Of a stretch of 64,000 nt of DNA, positions 25,186 to 33,000 are shown one piece after another (position 1 is the stretch's first letter; every line of letters starts with the position of its first letter). Under the pieces are notes generated by a model. The model was not told where the DNA came from, ran no database searches, and saw only the letters and a program-made list of their open reading frames with translations. The stretch spans positions 20,192 through 84,191 of the forward strand of contig SVDU01000023.1 in NCBI GenBank assembly GCA_015057705.1. Direction: 5' to 3'. The translations under genes and the position numbers were made by a program. Source of the DNA: Paenibacillaceae bacterium (lineage in GTDB: Bacteria; Bacillota; Clostridia; Lachnospirales; Lachnospiraceae).

Positions 25186-25536
25186 ATGATACGAAGAAAT
25201 GAAGAAAAGGAATCCATACGTAAGTCGGCTCCATTTGATGGAACAGGCGAAATCACGGTACGCAGCCTATTAAACGGGCCAGAAGAAATGAGCCGGAAAG
25301 GACGGGTTTTTGGCCATACTACCGTCTGGCCAGACTCAGAAATCGGCTATCACCTGCACAATGGCGACAGTGAAACTTATTATATTTTAAGCGGATCCGG
25401 GCGATATAACGACAACGGTACATTTACCATTTTAAACCCAGGGGACGTAGCATACTGCGCTCCTGGAGAAGGACATGGCATCGCCTGCATCGGAGATGAA
25501 CCAATTGAAATGATTGCGCTGATTCTCTATGAATAA
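25186..25536 (+). CDS. Single-domain cupin
   Basis: The 116-residue beta-barrel protein has cupin motif 1 (HLHNGDSETYYILSGSG, about 62-78; metal ligands in H-x-H-x4-E) and motif 2 (NPGDVAYCAPGEGHG, about 88-102, with the fourth ligand His). The start ATG 25186 follows AAAGGAGA; the longer frame is rejected. It is divergent from the lyase/HAAT operon and convergent with lacI. Small cupins of this form act as isomerases, epimerases or decarboxylases or as metabolite-binding proteins; which one applies here is unknown. Confidence 0.8.
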   Translation: MIRRNEEKESIRKSAPFDGTGEITVRSLLNGPEEMSRKGRVFGHTTVWPDSEIGYHLHNGDSETYYILSGSGRYNDNGTFTILNPGDVAYCAPGEGHGIACIGDEPIEMIALILYE

Positions 25537-25574
25537 TTCCAGTTTACTTATAACCGTAACAATCTTATTCAAGT

Positions 25575-25626
25575 AAAAAAGGCCTGGTGCCAAACTGATT
25601 CTACAGTTTGGCACCAGGCCTTTTTT
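25575..25626. terminator. Strong bidirectional terminator between cupin and lacI
   Basis: A 23-bp perfect stem (A6-GGCCTGGTGCC... with its complement) encloses a 6-base loop ATTCTA. A6 on one side and T6 on the other let it act for both convergent genes. Confidence 0.95.
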
Positions 25627-25663
25627 CACGGATTACCGCAAACAGGTCACCCAAAATCCGGAT

Positions 25664-26656
25664 CTACAGACTCTCCCGCTTCACCAGTTCCATATCCAGG
25701 GTAATTTTATGGGTTTGAGCCCTGCCTTCCATCACATCTACCAGAATCCGGACGGACATCATGGTAGATACCGTTACCATCGTATCCAGAGATGTCAGCC
25801 TGGGCCGGCTTACTTCACAAAGTTCAGAATTCCCCTCTCCTATGATAGAAATATCTTCAGGAACCTTCTTTCCCTGTTCCATAAAAGCATACATCACCTC
25901 AATGGCCAGTCTGTCCTGAACGCAGAGAATACCGTCTGTCTCCGGCTTTTCTTTCAGTATGCGGGTCACCACTTCGCCAGCGCCCATGCAGGGATCCACT
26001 CCAGTATAAACGTTGTATTGAACATCGGGATGTTCTTCTGCCGCAGTCTCAAAATACGACTGTATCTTAGGCTGACTCGCCCGGTTTTTCTCAATAATAA
26101 GTGCCAGGTTTCTGCGTCCACGCTCCACAAGCTGTTCCACACAACACCGAAATCCCCGTTTCTCATTAGCTCCAATACAATATACATTTTCCATGTTAAC
26201 TCGTTCATTCTGATAGACCAGAAGCACTGGCACATCCGGCAGCCACCTCTGAATCAATTTTTCCAGCCGTTCATGCTCCACAAACGAGAGACCGATCAAA
26301 AGTACACCTTCTACCTTACGAAGCCTCAGTTCCGCTATGGCTTTTCCCATGGAATCAGGCTCTTTGCCCGTATACCTTGTCATACACTGATAGCCATTGA
26401 CGATCAGTTCATTCTGGCAGCGGGCAATTGCCTCATTCTGATGCTGGGAATCCAGATCATCCGTCACAATACCTACCATGCGCGTCCGCTGTGTTACAAG
26501 ACTTCGGGCATTTTCATCTGGAATATAATTGTTTTCCTCCAATACCTTCTGAATTAATTCACGCTTTTTCCTGCTGACTCCCGGTTTATCGTTCAGCGCA
26601 CGGGAAACCGTGCTTGGCGATACTCCAGTCAGAGCCGCGATATCATAGATTGTAAT
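25664..26656 (-). CDS. LacI-family regulator with a probable ATT start codon
   Basis: The protein is a full-length LacI repressor of 330 residues. The HTH (ITIYDIAALTGVSPSTVSRA) and hinge (NNYIPDENARSL) precede a type I periplasmic-binding-like effector domain. The first in-frame ATG/GTG/TTG lies after the HTH (26542), yet the HTH is intact upstream. The only plausible initiator is ATT at 26654-26656, 8 bases after GGAGG, exactly where other LacI proteins have ATG in M-x-TIYDIA. It probably controls the neighbouring lyase/HAAT operon and itself, since both carry TGCAAC repeats. Confidence 0.85.
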   Translation of the reverse strand: MTIYDIAALTGVSPSTVSRALNDKPGVSRKKRELIQKVLEENNYIPDENARSLVTQRTRMVGIVTDDLDSQHQNEAIARCQNELIVNGYQCMTRYTGKEPDSMGKAIAELRLRKVEGVLLIGLSFVEHERLEKLIQRWLPDVPVLLVYQNERVNMENVYCIGANEKRGFRCCVEQLVERGRRNLALIIEKNRASQPKIQSYFETAAEEHPDVQYNVYTGVDPCMGAGEVVTRILKEKPETDGILCVQDRLAIEVMYAFMEQGKKVPEDISIIGEGNSELCEVSRPRLTSLDTMVTVSTMMSVRILVDVMEGRAQTHKITLDMELVKRESL

Positions 26657-26731
26657 TACAGCCCCCTCCTTTTATTCCCAAATCCTCTGTACATTGAAAA
26701 TCAGACAACTGTTTTTATTGTTTGTTGTATT

Positions 26732-26773
26732 AGTATACATCAAATCTGCAACTTCTGCAACATTTATTGCAAC
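26732..26773 (-). promoter_or_regulatory. lacI promoter with three TGCAAC repeats
   Basis: Minus-strand TTGCAG (26755-26760), 17-base spacer, TATACT (26732-26737). TGCAAC occurs at 26747-26752, 26756-26761 and 26768-26773, covering the -35 box. This fits autorepression. Confidence 0.6.
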
Positions 26774-26832
26774 CTCTAGTTACGTTATTATTTTAAATAA
26801 AATTATGTTTATCCCTCCCCTTCCAGTCATTC

Positions 26833-26875
26833 TTGACTGACTTGCTTTTTTGTGATAACATAACAGTTGTTATGT
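26833..26875 (+). promoter_or_regulatory. tetR promoter and palindromic operator
   Basis: TTGACT (26833-26838), 17-base spacer and TAACAT (26856-26861) form the promoter. ACATAACA-GT-TGTTATGT (26858-26875) is an 18-bp inverted repeat with perfect 8-bp arms overlapping the -10 box, the usual place of a TetR autorepression site. Confidence 0.75.
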
Positions 26876-26903
26876 GGAAACAGTAAGATTGGAGACAGCA
26901 ATT

Positions 26904-27524
26904 ATGAAGCAAAATTTGGAGATCCCGTTTTCACCGGAGTCCGATGCCGGAACAACCCGCGAACGGCTTATAGAGGCTGGTATAGAAGAATTTTATGAAA
27001 AAGGTTACAGACAGGCCAGTCTTCGCAGAATTTGTGCTGCCTGCGGCGTTACTACCGGTGCCTTCTATTTTCACTTCTCCGGAAAACAGCAGCTGTTTTC
27101 TACTATTGTGGAACCAGTTATAGAACAATGGACCAGTCTTGGAAACACTCTTGCGGACCGGGAGCTCAAAGATCAGTCCACCGCTCTGGATAATGACCGG
27201 GCTATGATGGATCTTGAACTCAGACACCGCAGAGAGATACTCATATTGCTGGAAAAATCCACTGGCAGCGGCAAAGAACATTTTATGGACAATCTAAAGC
27301 AGGAGCTTACAAAGCATTTTATGACTCATTTTACAAAAGCCATCGAACACGTACCTAACCCAGAATTCATAAAACTTCTGGTAGATATGCGTATCTATGG
27401 AAACATACAGCTATTAAAAGGTAATTACGACAGGTCACAGACATTATTTTTCAATGATATGCTGGCTTGTTATGCAGAAGGCGGGTTTACACATCTAATA
27501 CAAAACCATAAAGAGCAGTTATAG
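26904..27524 (+). CDS. TetR-family transcriptional regulator
   Basis: The 206-residue protein has a TetR HTH (ERLIEAGIEEFYEKGYRQAS and CAACGVTTGAFYFHFSGKQQLF, about 17-60) and an all-helical ligand domain. The frame opens at GTG 26874, but that lies in the operator; GGAGA is 8 bases before ATG 26904. A terminator follows, then a membrane methyltransferase gene, which is the likely target together with its own promoter. Confidence 0.85.
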   Translation: MKQNLEIPFSPESDAGTTRERLIEAGIEEFYEKGYRQASLRRICAACGVTTGAFYFHFSGKQQLFSTIVEPVIEQWTSLGNTLADRELKDQSTALDNDRAMMDLELRHRREILILLEKSTGSGKEHFMDNLKQELTKHFMTHFTKAIEHVPNPEFIKLLVDMRIYGNIQLLKGNYDRSQTLFFNDMLACYAEGGFTHLIQNHKEQL

Positions 27525-27555
27525 AATCCAGGGCATGGTGCCCTGGATTTTTTAT
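27525..27555 (+). terminator. Intrinsic terminator after tetR
   Basis: AATCCAGGGC (27525-27534) pairs with GCCCTGGATT (27540-27549), followed by a T-run. Confidence 0.9.
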
Positions 27556-27609
27556 ATAACAAAAACAGGCAGCTGTTATGCTGCCACATTAAAAGGAGGT
27601 ATTTTAAAT

Positions 27610-28389
27610 ATGAAACAACCAAACTACGGAAACTGGATTTCCAAAACAATGATGCAGTTTCTCTGGACCGCAACCGTCATCTTTCTGGCACTCAGTTTGA
27701 TGTTCACCTATCTGTTTCAGGTGAAAATTCTGGCCGCAGCGGCTCTGGTGCTGACCATATTGTCAGCCATTCTGTCCGTTTATCACCAGGTCTGCCGCCA
27801 TGCATTTTCCTTCACCGGAAGAGGGGTAATGAGCGGCATTCACAGCGAATTACTCAATCATCTTTCCTGGAACGGAAATGGCACCCTTCTGGATATCGGC
27901 TGCGGCTCCGGTGCACTCACCATTCGCTGCGCCAAAGCATTTCCAAAAGCAGAAATAACCGGAATCGACTATTGGGGAGCACAATGGAACTATGCCAGGG
28001 AGCAGTGTGAAGAAAACAGGCGGATTGAACAGGTTCAGCCCATTACATTCATAAAAGGTGACGCTGCTGCACTTCCGTTTCAGAACGAAAGCTTTGATGC
28101 TGTAATCAGTAATTTCGTTTTCCACGAGGTTATGACACAGCCCGACAAACGTAAGGTAGTCCGGGAGGCTCTCAGGGTGGTTAAAAAAGGCGGGGTTTTC
28201 GCCTTTCACGATTTATTTGAACAGAAAACAATATATGGTGATATGAAAGCGTTGGTGGAAGAACTGAAAAAAGAAGGAATTACAGAAATTTATTATATTC
28301 CTCATTCAGAAAATATGAAATGCATTCCTTTCTACGTGAAAGCACCATGGCTGCTGTCAGGACTTGGAATACTTTATGGGGTGAAATAA
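27610..28389 (+). CDS. Membrane-anchored class I SAM-dependent methyltransferase
   Basis: The 259-residue protein starts with two hydrophobic helices (about 15-62), then a Rossmann methyltransferase domain: motif I LLDIGCGSGALTIR (about 94-107), an acidic end of strand 2 (ITGIDYWG) and AVISNFVFHEV (about 158-168). AAAGGAGGT precedes ATG 27610. The substrate is unknown; similar membrane-tethered enzymes modify lipids or quinones. It sits between a TetR and an ArsR regulator; the palindrome-like ATAACA..TGTTAT 27555-27584 upstream could be a second TetR site. Confidence 0.82.
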   Translation: MKQPNYGNWISKTMMQFLWTATVIFLALSLMFTYLFQVKILAAAALVLTILSAILSVYHQVCRHAFSFTGRGVMSGIHSELLNHLSWNGNGTLLDIGCGSGALTIRCAKAFPKAEITGIDYWGAQWNYAREQCEENRRIEQVQPITFIKGDAAALPFQNESFDAVISNFVFHEVMTQPDKRKVVREALRVVKKGGVFAFHDLFEQKTIYGDMKALVEELKKEGITEIYYIPHSENMKCIPFYVKAPWLLSGLGILYGVK

Positions 28390-28414
28390 GTTTTTTAAAA
28401 GGAATATGACCGGA

Positions 28415-28444
28415 TTGACAGCCTCCCAAAGGATAGAGTATTAT
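28415..28444 (+). promoter_or_regulatory. Promoter of the arsR-like gene
   Basis: TTGACA (28415-28420), 18-base spacer, TATTAT (28439-28444), about 65 bases before the start codon. Confidence 0.65.
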
Positions 28445-28507
28445 AAATATCAAATACAAAGATCCGCAAAGTACATATAAGGTTAAAAAAGGAAGGAGGG
28501 TGATATC

Positions 28508-29428
28508 ATGGCAAAAATCAAAGATTTTACCCTGGAGAACATCAAGGAAATCTGTGAATTCGGCAAGGCAATCTCCTCCCCCGTAAGGCTGGAGATCATT
28601 AAACTGTTGTATCAGGACAATTATTCCATAAGCCAGATAGCGGAAGCTCTTGAGCTGCCACAGTCCAGTACTGCATTTCATTTAAAACTTCTTGAGGCTG
28701 CAGACTTAATTCGAATGGAGGAGCAGCCCGGGAGCCACGGAACTATGAAGGTCTGCAGCCGGAAACAGGATTATGCCAATCTTTGTTTTCTACCGAGAAG
28801 CAGTCAGATCAACCAGGTAGTCAGCATCGAGATGCCGGTCGGCTCATTTGTAGATTGCAGCATTTTCCCCACCTGCGGTTTATATACACCGACTGGAGTT
28901 ATTGGAATGGAAGATAAAGAGTACAGCTTTTATCTGCCAGAACGGATGAATGCCGGACTTTTATGGACATCAAAGGGATATGTGCAATATAAGTTTCCCA
29001 ATCAGCTGCCGGCCGGCAGACTTCCTGTAAGCCTGGCGTTTGCCATGGAGATATGTTCAGAGGCTCCTGGTTATATAGAAAACTGGAGATCTGACATTAC
29101 CTTGTGGGTAAACGGTATCGAATGTGCCACCTGGTGCTGTCCGGGAGATTTTGGATCCAGAAGAGGCAGACTTACACCTTCGCTCTGGCCCAACGGCTCC
29201 ACGCAATACGGCATCTGGGTAAAATGGGAAATCAGGGGAGACGGAACTTATATCAATGGGGAACAGGTCTCAAAAGTCAAACTCAGCGATATTGCAATTC
29301 CGGAAAAACCCTTTGTTGCAATGACCATAGGAAATAAGAAAAACGCCAGGTATGAAGGCGGCTTTAATCTTTTTGGCAAGACCTTCGGTGATTATCCCAG
29401 GGATATTTTAATGGAGATAGAATATTAA
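28508..29428 (+). CDS. ArsR-family regulator with a large C-terminal domain
   Basis: The 306-residue protein has an N-terminal ArsR winged helix (SSPVRLEIIKLLYQDNYSISQIAEALELPQSSTAFHLKLLEAADL in pieces, about 18-62). Residues about 85-300 form a beta-rich domain with many Trp, Gly and Asn, unlike metal-sensing ArsR proteins. It ends at a terminator just before a carbohydrate ABC/GH2 operon, so it is the likely regulator of that operon, with the C-terminal domain perhaps sensing a sugar. No ArsR metal-binding Cys pair is evident in the recognition helix. Confidence 0.8.
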   Translation: MAKIKDFTLENIKEICEFGKAISSPVRLEIIKLLYQDNYSISQIAEALELPQSSTAFHLKLLEAADLIRMEEQPGSHGTMKVCSRKQDYANLCFLPRSSQINQVVSIEMPVGSFVDCSIFPTCGLYTPTGVIGMEDKEYSFYLPERMNAGLLWTSKGYVQYKFPNQLPAGRLPVSLAFAMEICSEAPGYIENWRSDITLWVNGIECATWCCPGDFGSRRGRLTPSLWPNGSTQYGIWVKWEIRGDGTYINGEQVSKVKLSDIAIPEKPFVAMTIGNKKNARYEGGFNLFGKTFGDYPRDILMEIEY

Positions 29429-29445
29429 TTATATTTTAAAACAAG

Positions 29446-29489
29446 ACAACTGTCTGGAAAATATGTTTGTTTCCAGATGGTTGTTTTTT
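29446..29489 (+). terminator. Intrinsic terminator after the arsR-like gene
   Basis: ACAAC-TG-TCTGGAAA pairs with TTTCCAGA-TG-GTTGT, followed by T6. Confidence 0.85.
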
Positions 29490-29632
29490 ATTGTCTTATG
29501 TCCGGGAAACAGAAAGAAATGGTTATAACAGAATTTCTATTTTATTAAGGAAAATTAAATGATTTAATAACATTATTACTGTTGTAAACATTAAATATAT
29601 ACAAATATATTCATAATTTCAATTTCAATATA

Positions 29633-29661
29633 TTGACTTACACAATAAAAAGGTGTATTGT
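29633..29661 (+). promoter_or_regulatory. Promoter of the sugar ABC/GH2 operon
   Basis: TTGACT (29633-29638), 17-base spacer, TATTGT (29656-29661). CAATA and TATTG form an inverted repeat across the spacer and -10 box. Confidence 0.65.
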
Positions 29662-29760
29662 TGCTTTATTAAATCAGTATTACTGTTATTAAAACAATTT
29701 TATCTAAATGGCAGTGAACTGGTTTATAGTGATGCATTCAAACAAAATAAGGAGGTAATT

Positions 29761-31173
29761 ATGAGAAGAAGCAAAAAATGGATGGCTGCCTTAGGTGCAG
29801 CAGCACTGGTAATGACAGCTCTGTCTGGCTGCTCAGGCACCACCGCAACCCAGACTGCCGGGAGTACTCAGACAGCAAACAGTACACAGGAAAGCAAAGA
29901 GACTGCGTCAGGGCAAACGTCAGCCGCTACGGAAGAAACAAAGAATGTCAACGACGACGGAACGGTTAACAATCCGGAAAAAGTTGCAGTGGATGCCAAC
30001 AAGCTGGTGATGTGGTCCTTATTCAGCGGAGGCGACGGCGGCTTTATGTCAAAGATGATTGAAGATTACAATGGTACCAGTCCTACGAAGCAGGTACAGT
30101 CCATCATGTTGGTATGGGCAGACTATTATACCAAGCTTCAGACGGCTGTTGCTGCTGATAAAGGACCTGATATCGGCATATCCCATGCTTCTTCTCTGCC
30201 TCAGTTAGTGGAAGATGGTGTAGTACAGCCGATCACTCCCTATCTTAAGGAATTGGGAATTGATCTAAGCCAGCATTATTCCCAGGCTTCCATAGATGCT
30301 GTTACATTTGACGGAGAGGTTTACGCGGTGCCGCTGGATACTCATGCAGAAATTATGTATTTTAATAAGAATATATTAGAACAGGCAGGAGTAGCCTTAA
30401 ACGGAAGCGGAGGAGTCGACATCAAAAGCGCTGATGATTTTTATGCTGTCTGCGATAAAATAAAATCCGTGATTCCAGCAGATGGTTCCGTTATCGCCCT
30501 TACCAGCAACGGAGATGACCCTTACCGCTTATGGTGGGCATCCTATTTCCAGATGGGAGGTACTCCTATTGTCAGCGATGACGGCAAAAAAGTGACTCTT
30601 GATAAGGATAAAGCCGTTAAGGCAGCCGAGTTTGTAAAAGGACTTTATGACAAAGGTTATGTTAAGGAAGGTATTGATGACCACCAGAAATTCTTCCAGA
30701 GCGGCAAAGCAGGAATCTGCATTGGCGGAACCTGGGCCGTTGGAGCCTTTGAACAGACAGATAACTTAAACTTTATACCAGTACCATTTCCTAAGCTCTT
30801 TGATACAGACAATTGCTGGGCAGATTCCCATACATTCATTCTTCCAACAAAAAAAGCAAGGAATGAAGCAGACAGCAAGGCTGCCGTGGAATTCATGGTA
30901 TCAGCGTCCATGAAAGGCGGCGTTACCTGGGCTGGTTCCGGTCAGATTCCGGCATGCAAAGAAGTTCTTGCAAGCAATGAATATAAGGCTCTTCCATACA
31001 GAAGCAGTTACATGTCCGAAGTTGAGAAAGCAATTCTTCCTGCGAAGGTATCAACTTTTAATGGTATGAAGAAAGGCATGATTGACAGCCTTGATACGAT
31101 CTGGACAGGAAAGGGTGATGCCAAATCCGGCATTGACACTCTTTACGATGAGCTTGAATCAAATCTTCCGTAA
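29761..31173 (+). CDS. Carbohydrate ABC transporter substrate-binding lipoprotein
   Basis: The 470-residue protein is an extracellular family 1 solute-binding lipoprotein: signal peptide with lipobox LSGC (Cys near 21), a Thr/Ser/Gln-rich linker, then a maltose-binding-like domain (VMWSLFSGGDGGFM..., IMLVWADYYTKLQTAVAADKGPD in two pieces). AAGGAGGT precedes ATG 29761; the frame open from 29653 is leader. First gene of the operon, followed by a hairpin and two permeases. The sugar is probably a beta-linked oligosaccharide, judging from the GH2 enzyme. Confidence 0.88.
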   Translation: MRRSKKWMAALGAAALVMTALSGCSGTTATQTAGSTQTANSTQESKETASGQTSAATEETKNVNDDGTVNNPEKVAVDANKLVMWSLFSGGDGGFMSKMIEDYNGTSPTKQVQSIMLVWADYYTKLQTAVAADKGPDIGISHASSLPQLVEDGVVQPITPYLKELGIDLSQHYSQASIDAVTFDGEVYAVPLDTHAEIMYFNKNILEQAGVALNGSGGVDIKSADDFYAVCDKIKSVIPADGSVIALTSNGDDPYRLWWASYFQMGGTPIVSDDGKKVTLDKDKAVKAAEFVKGLYDKGYVKEGIDDHQKFFQSGKAGICIGGTWAVGAFEQTDNLNFIPVPFPKLFDTDNCWADSHTFILPTKKARNEADSKAAVEFMVSASMKGGVTWAGSGQIPACKEVLASNEYKALPYRSSYMSEVEKAILPAKVSTFNGMKKGMIDSLDTIWTGKGDAKSGIDTLYDELESNLP

Positions 31174-31184
31174 TAACAGGTAAG

Positions 31185-31209
31185 CAGAGGGGGATTATTT
31201 CCCCCTCTG
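31185..31209 (+). terminator. Hairpin between sugar-binding protein and permease genes
   Basis: CAGAGGGGGA (31185-31194) pairs perfectly with TCCCCCTCTG (31200-31209), 5-base loop, no T-run after it. Fourth instance of a hairpin in this position in the window. Confidence 0.75.
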
Positions 31210-31245
31210 AACAAGGCGGTTTGTATGGTTGGGAGGACTTAAACC

Positions 31246-32145
31246 TTGAGCAGAAGCAGAAAAATAAGAGATATGGCGACAGGTCTTGGATTGTGCTTTC
31301 CTTTTTTGGCCTTATATACAGTTTTTACTATTTGGCCGGTCATTCAGGGGCTGTATGTAAGTTTACATAAATGGTCCTTAATGGGGAAAGTAAAATTCGT
31401 AGGGCTGGATAACTATATTAAGTTTTTATCGGATCAAAAATTTATTGATGCACTAAAACATACGATTATATTTGTTGCACTTTCCGTTCCATTTCTGGTA
31501 ATCATGGCTCTGATACTTGCTCTGTTTGCCAATCGGCCGGTAAAGATCAGACGTGGATTAAGGATCGCATTTTATCTTCCAAGCATTATCTCAGTTTCGG
31601 TTGCGTCCTTTATTGCTAAATATATGTTTGCGCCCTACATGGGTTTTGTAAACGGTATTCTTCATTTGACCGGCTTCTTAAAATCAGGGTCGGAAATCCA
31701 GTGGCTGATTGATACAAATCATGCATGGGCGGTAGTCACCATAATGACCGTATGGTGGACTGTCGGTTTTTCCATGCTGTTATATTTATCAGCTTTGCAG
31801 GATATCTCTCCTGAAATATACGAAGCTGCGGAAATCGACGGGGCTGCAAAATGGCAGCAACTATTCTCCATCGTCCTCCCGTTGCTAAAACCCACCACGT
31901 ATTTAATCGTGATGCTGCAGATTATTGCAAGCTTTAAAGTATTCGGTCAGATCCAGCTAATCACAGCCGGAGGACCAGCGGGAAGCACCAAACCATTGAT
32001 CCAGTATATTTATGAAACGGGCTTTACCAAAAATAATATGGGATATGCGGCTGCCATGTCATATGTATTGTTTGCTATTCTGGTGGTGTGTACCCTGATT
32101 CAGAAGGCAATTCAGAAAAAGGGGGAACAAAAAGATGAAGCGTAA
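31246..32145 (+). CDS. Carbohydrate ABC permease, MalF/UgpA type
   Basis: The 299-residue protein has six membrane segments and the inner-membrane ABC loop EAAEIDGAAKWQQLFSIVLP (about 197-216). TTG start with GGGAGGA upstream. It forms the channel with the next protein. No ATPase gene is in this operon, so a shared MsmX/UgpC-type ATPase encoded elsewhere probably powers it. Confidence 0.88.
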   Translation: MSRSRKIRDMATGLGLCFPFLALYTVFTIWPVIQGLYVSLHKWSLMGKVKFVGLDNYIKFLSDQKFIDALKHTIIFVALSVPFLVIMALILALFANRPVKIRRGLRIAFYLPSIISVSVASFIAKYMFAPYMGFVNGILHLTGFLKSGSEIQWLIDTNHAWAVVTIMTVWWTVGFSMLLYLSALQDISPEIYEAAEIDGAAKWQQLFSIVLPLLKPTTYLIVMLQIIASFKVFGQIQLITAGGPAGSTKPLIQYIYETGFTKNNMGYAAAMSYVLFAILVVCTLIQKAIQKKGEQKDEA

Positions 32146-32965
32146 AAAGGCAAAAGCCGGAAGTCTTATTTTGACCGTTTTGTCAGCCGGGCTGGCTATC
32201 ATTTTTCTTACTCCTGTGATCTGGGCTTTCTTTGTATCACTGCAATATGAGGGAAAGCAGATTAAAAGCGTAGTCAGCTGGTTTTCTCCCCCATACACCT
32301 TTGGGAATTATCTGGATCTGATTATCGGCTCAGATGTTGCCAAATGGCTTCTTAATTCCGTGGTGGTTGCGGTTCTTGTTACAGTTTTAACCCTTCTCTT
32401 CTCTGCCATGGCTGCATATGCTCTGTCAAAAATTAAATTTATGGGGAGAAATAAACTGTTCTTTTACTTTTTACTGGGGCTCATGGTTCCAGGAGAGGCC
32501 ACCATTGTTCCGCTGTTTATTACAGCAAACAATATTCATCTGATTGATACTTATGCAGGTCTCCTTCTGCCATCTGTGGCAGTTTCCATGAATTTAATTA
32601 TCATGGTTACTTTTTTTAAAGGTATTCCTGATTCCCTGATTGAAGCCGCAAGAATAGACGGCGCCGGGGAGATTACAATTTTTGCCAGAATCGTCATGCC
32701 GCTGTCAAAGGCAGTCCTATCAACCATCAGCATCTTTGCATTTATAGGAAGCTGGAATAACTATCTCTGGCCCTTACTCTGTTCTATGGACAGCAGTAAA
32801 TTTACATTGCCTGTGGGAATCCCCATTTTTGCCGGAACTTACACCGTGGATTATGTGAAACCGATGACGGCCAATATGATCGCATCAATTCCTGCTATTA
32901 TCATATACCTGATTTTTGAAAAACAGATTGTACAGGGAATTACCATGTCCGGCGTCAAGGGTTGA
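32135..32965 (+). CDS. Carbohydrate ABC permease, MalG/UgpE type
   Basis: The 276-residue protein has six membrane segments and the EAARIDGAGEITIFARIVMP loop (about 169-188). It overlaps the preceding gene by 11 bases and has an AAGGGGGAAC site. Confidence 0.88.
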   Translation: MKRKKAKAGSLILTVLSAGLAIIFLTPVIWAFFVSLQYEGKQIKSVVSWFSPPYTFGNYLDLIIGSDVAKWLLNSVVVAVLVTVLTLLFSAMAAYALSKIKFMGRNKLFFYFLLGLMVPGEATIVPLFITANNIHLIDTYAGLLLPSVAVSMNLIIMVTFFKGIPDSLIEAARIDGAGEITIFARIVMPLSKAVLSTISIFAFIGSWNNYLWPLLCSMDSSKFTLPVGIPIFAGTYTVDYVKPMTANMIASIPAIIIYLIFEKQIVQGITMSGVKG

Positions 32966-33000
32966 CATAAGTATAAAACAGATAAAGGAGAATTAACTTC

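Larger units (their letters stand above)
29429..29760. other. Intergenic region before the sugar ABC operon
   Basis: It contains the arsR terminator, the operon promoter (29633-29661), an AT-rich leader of about 95 bases and two related stretches, TTATTACTGTTGTAAAC (near 29573) and GTATTACTGTTATTAAAAC (near 29677), on either side of the promoter that may be regulator sites. Confidence 0.55.
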
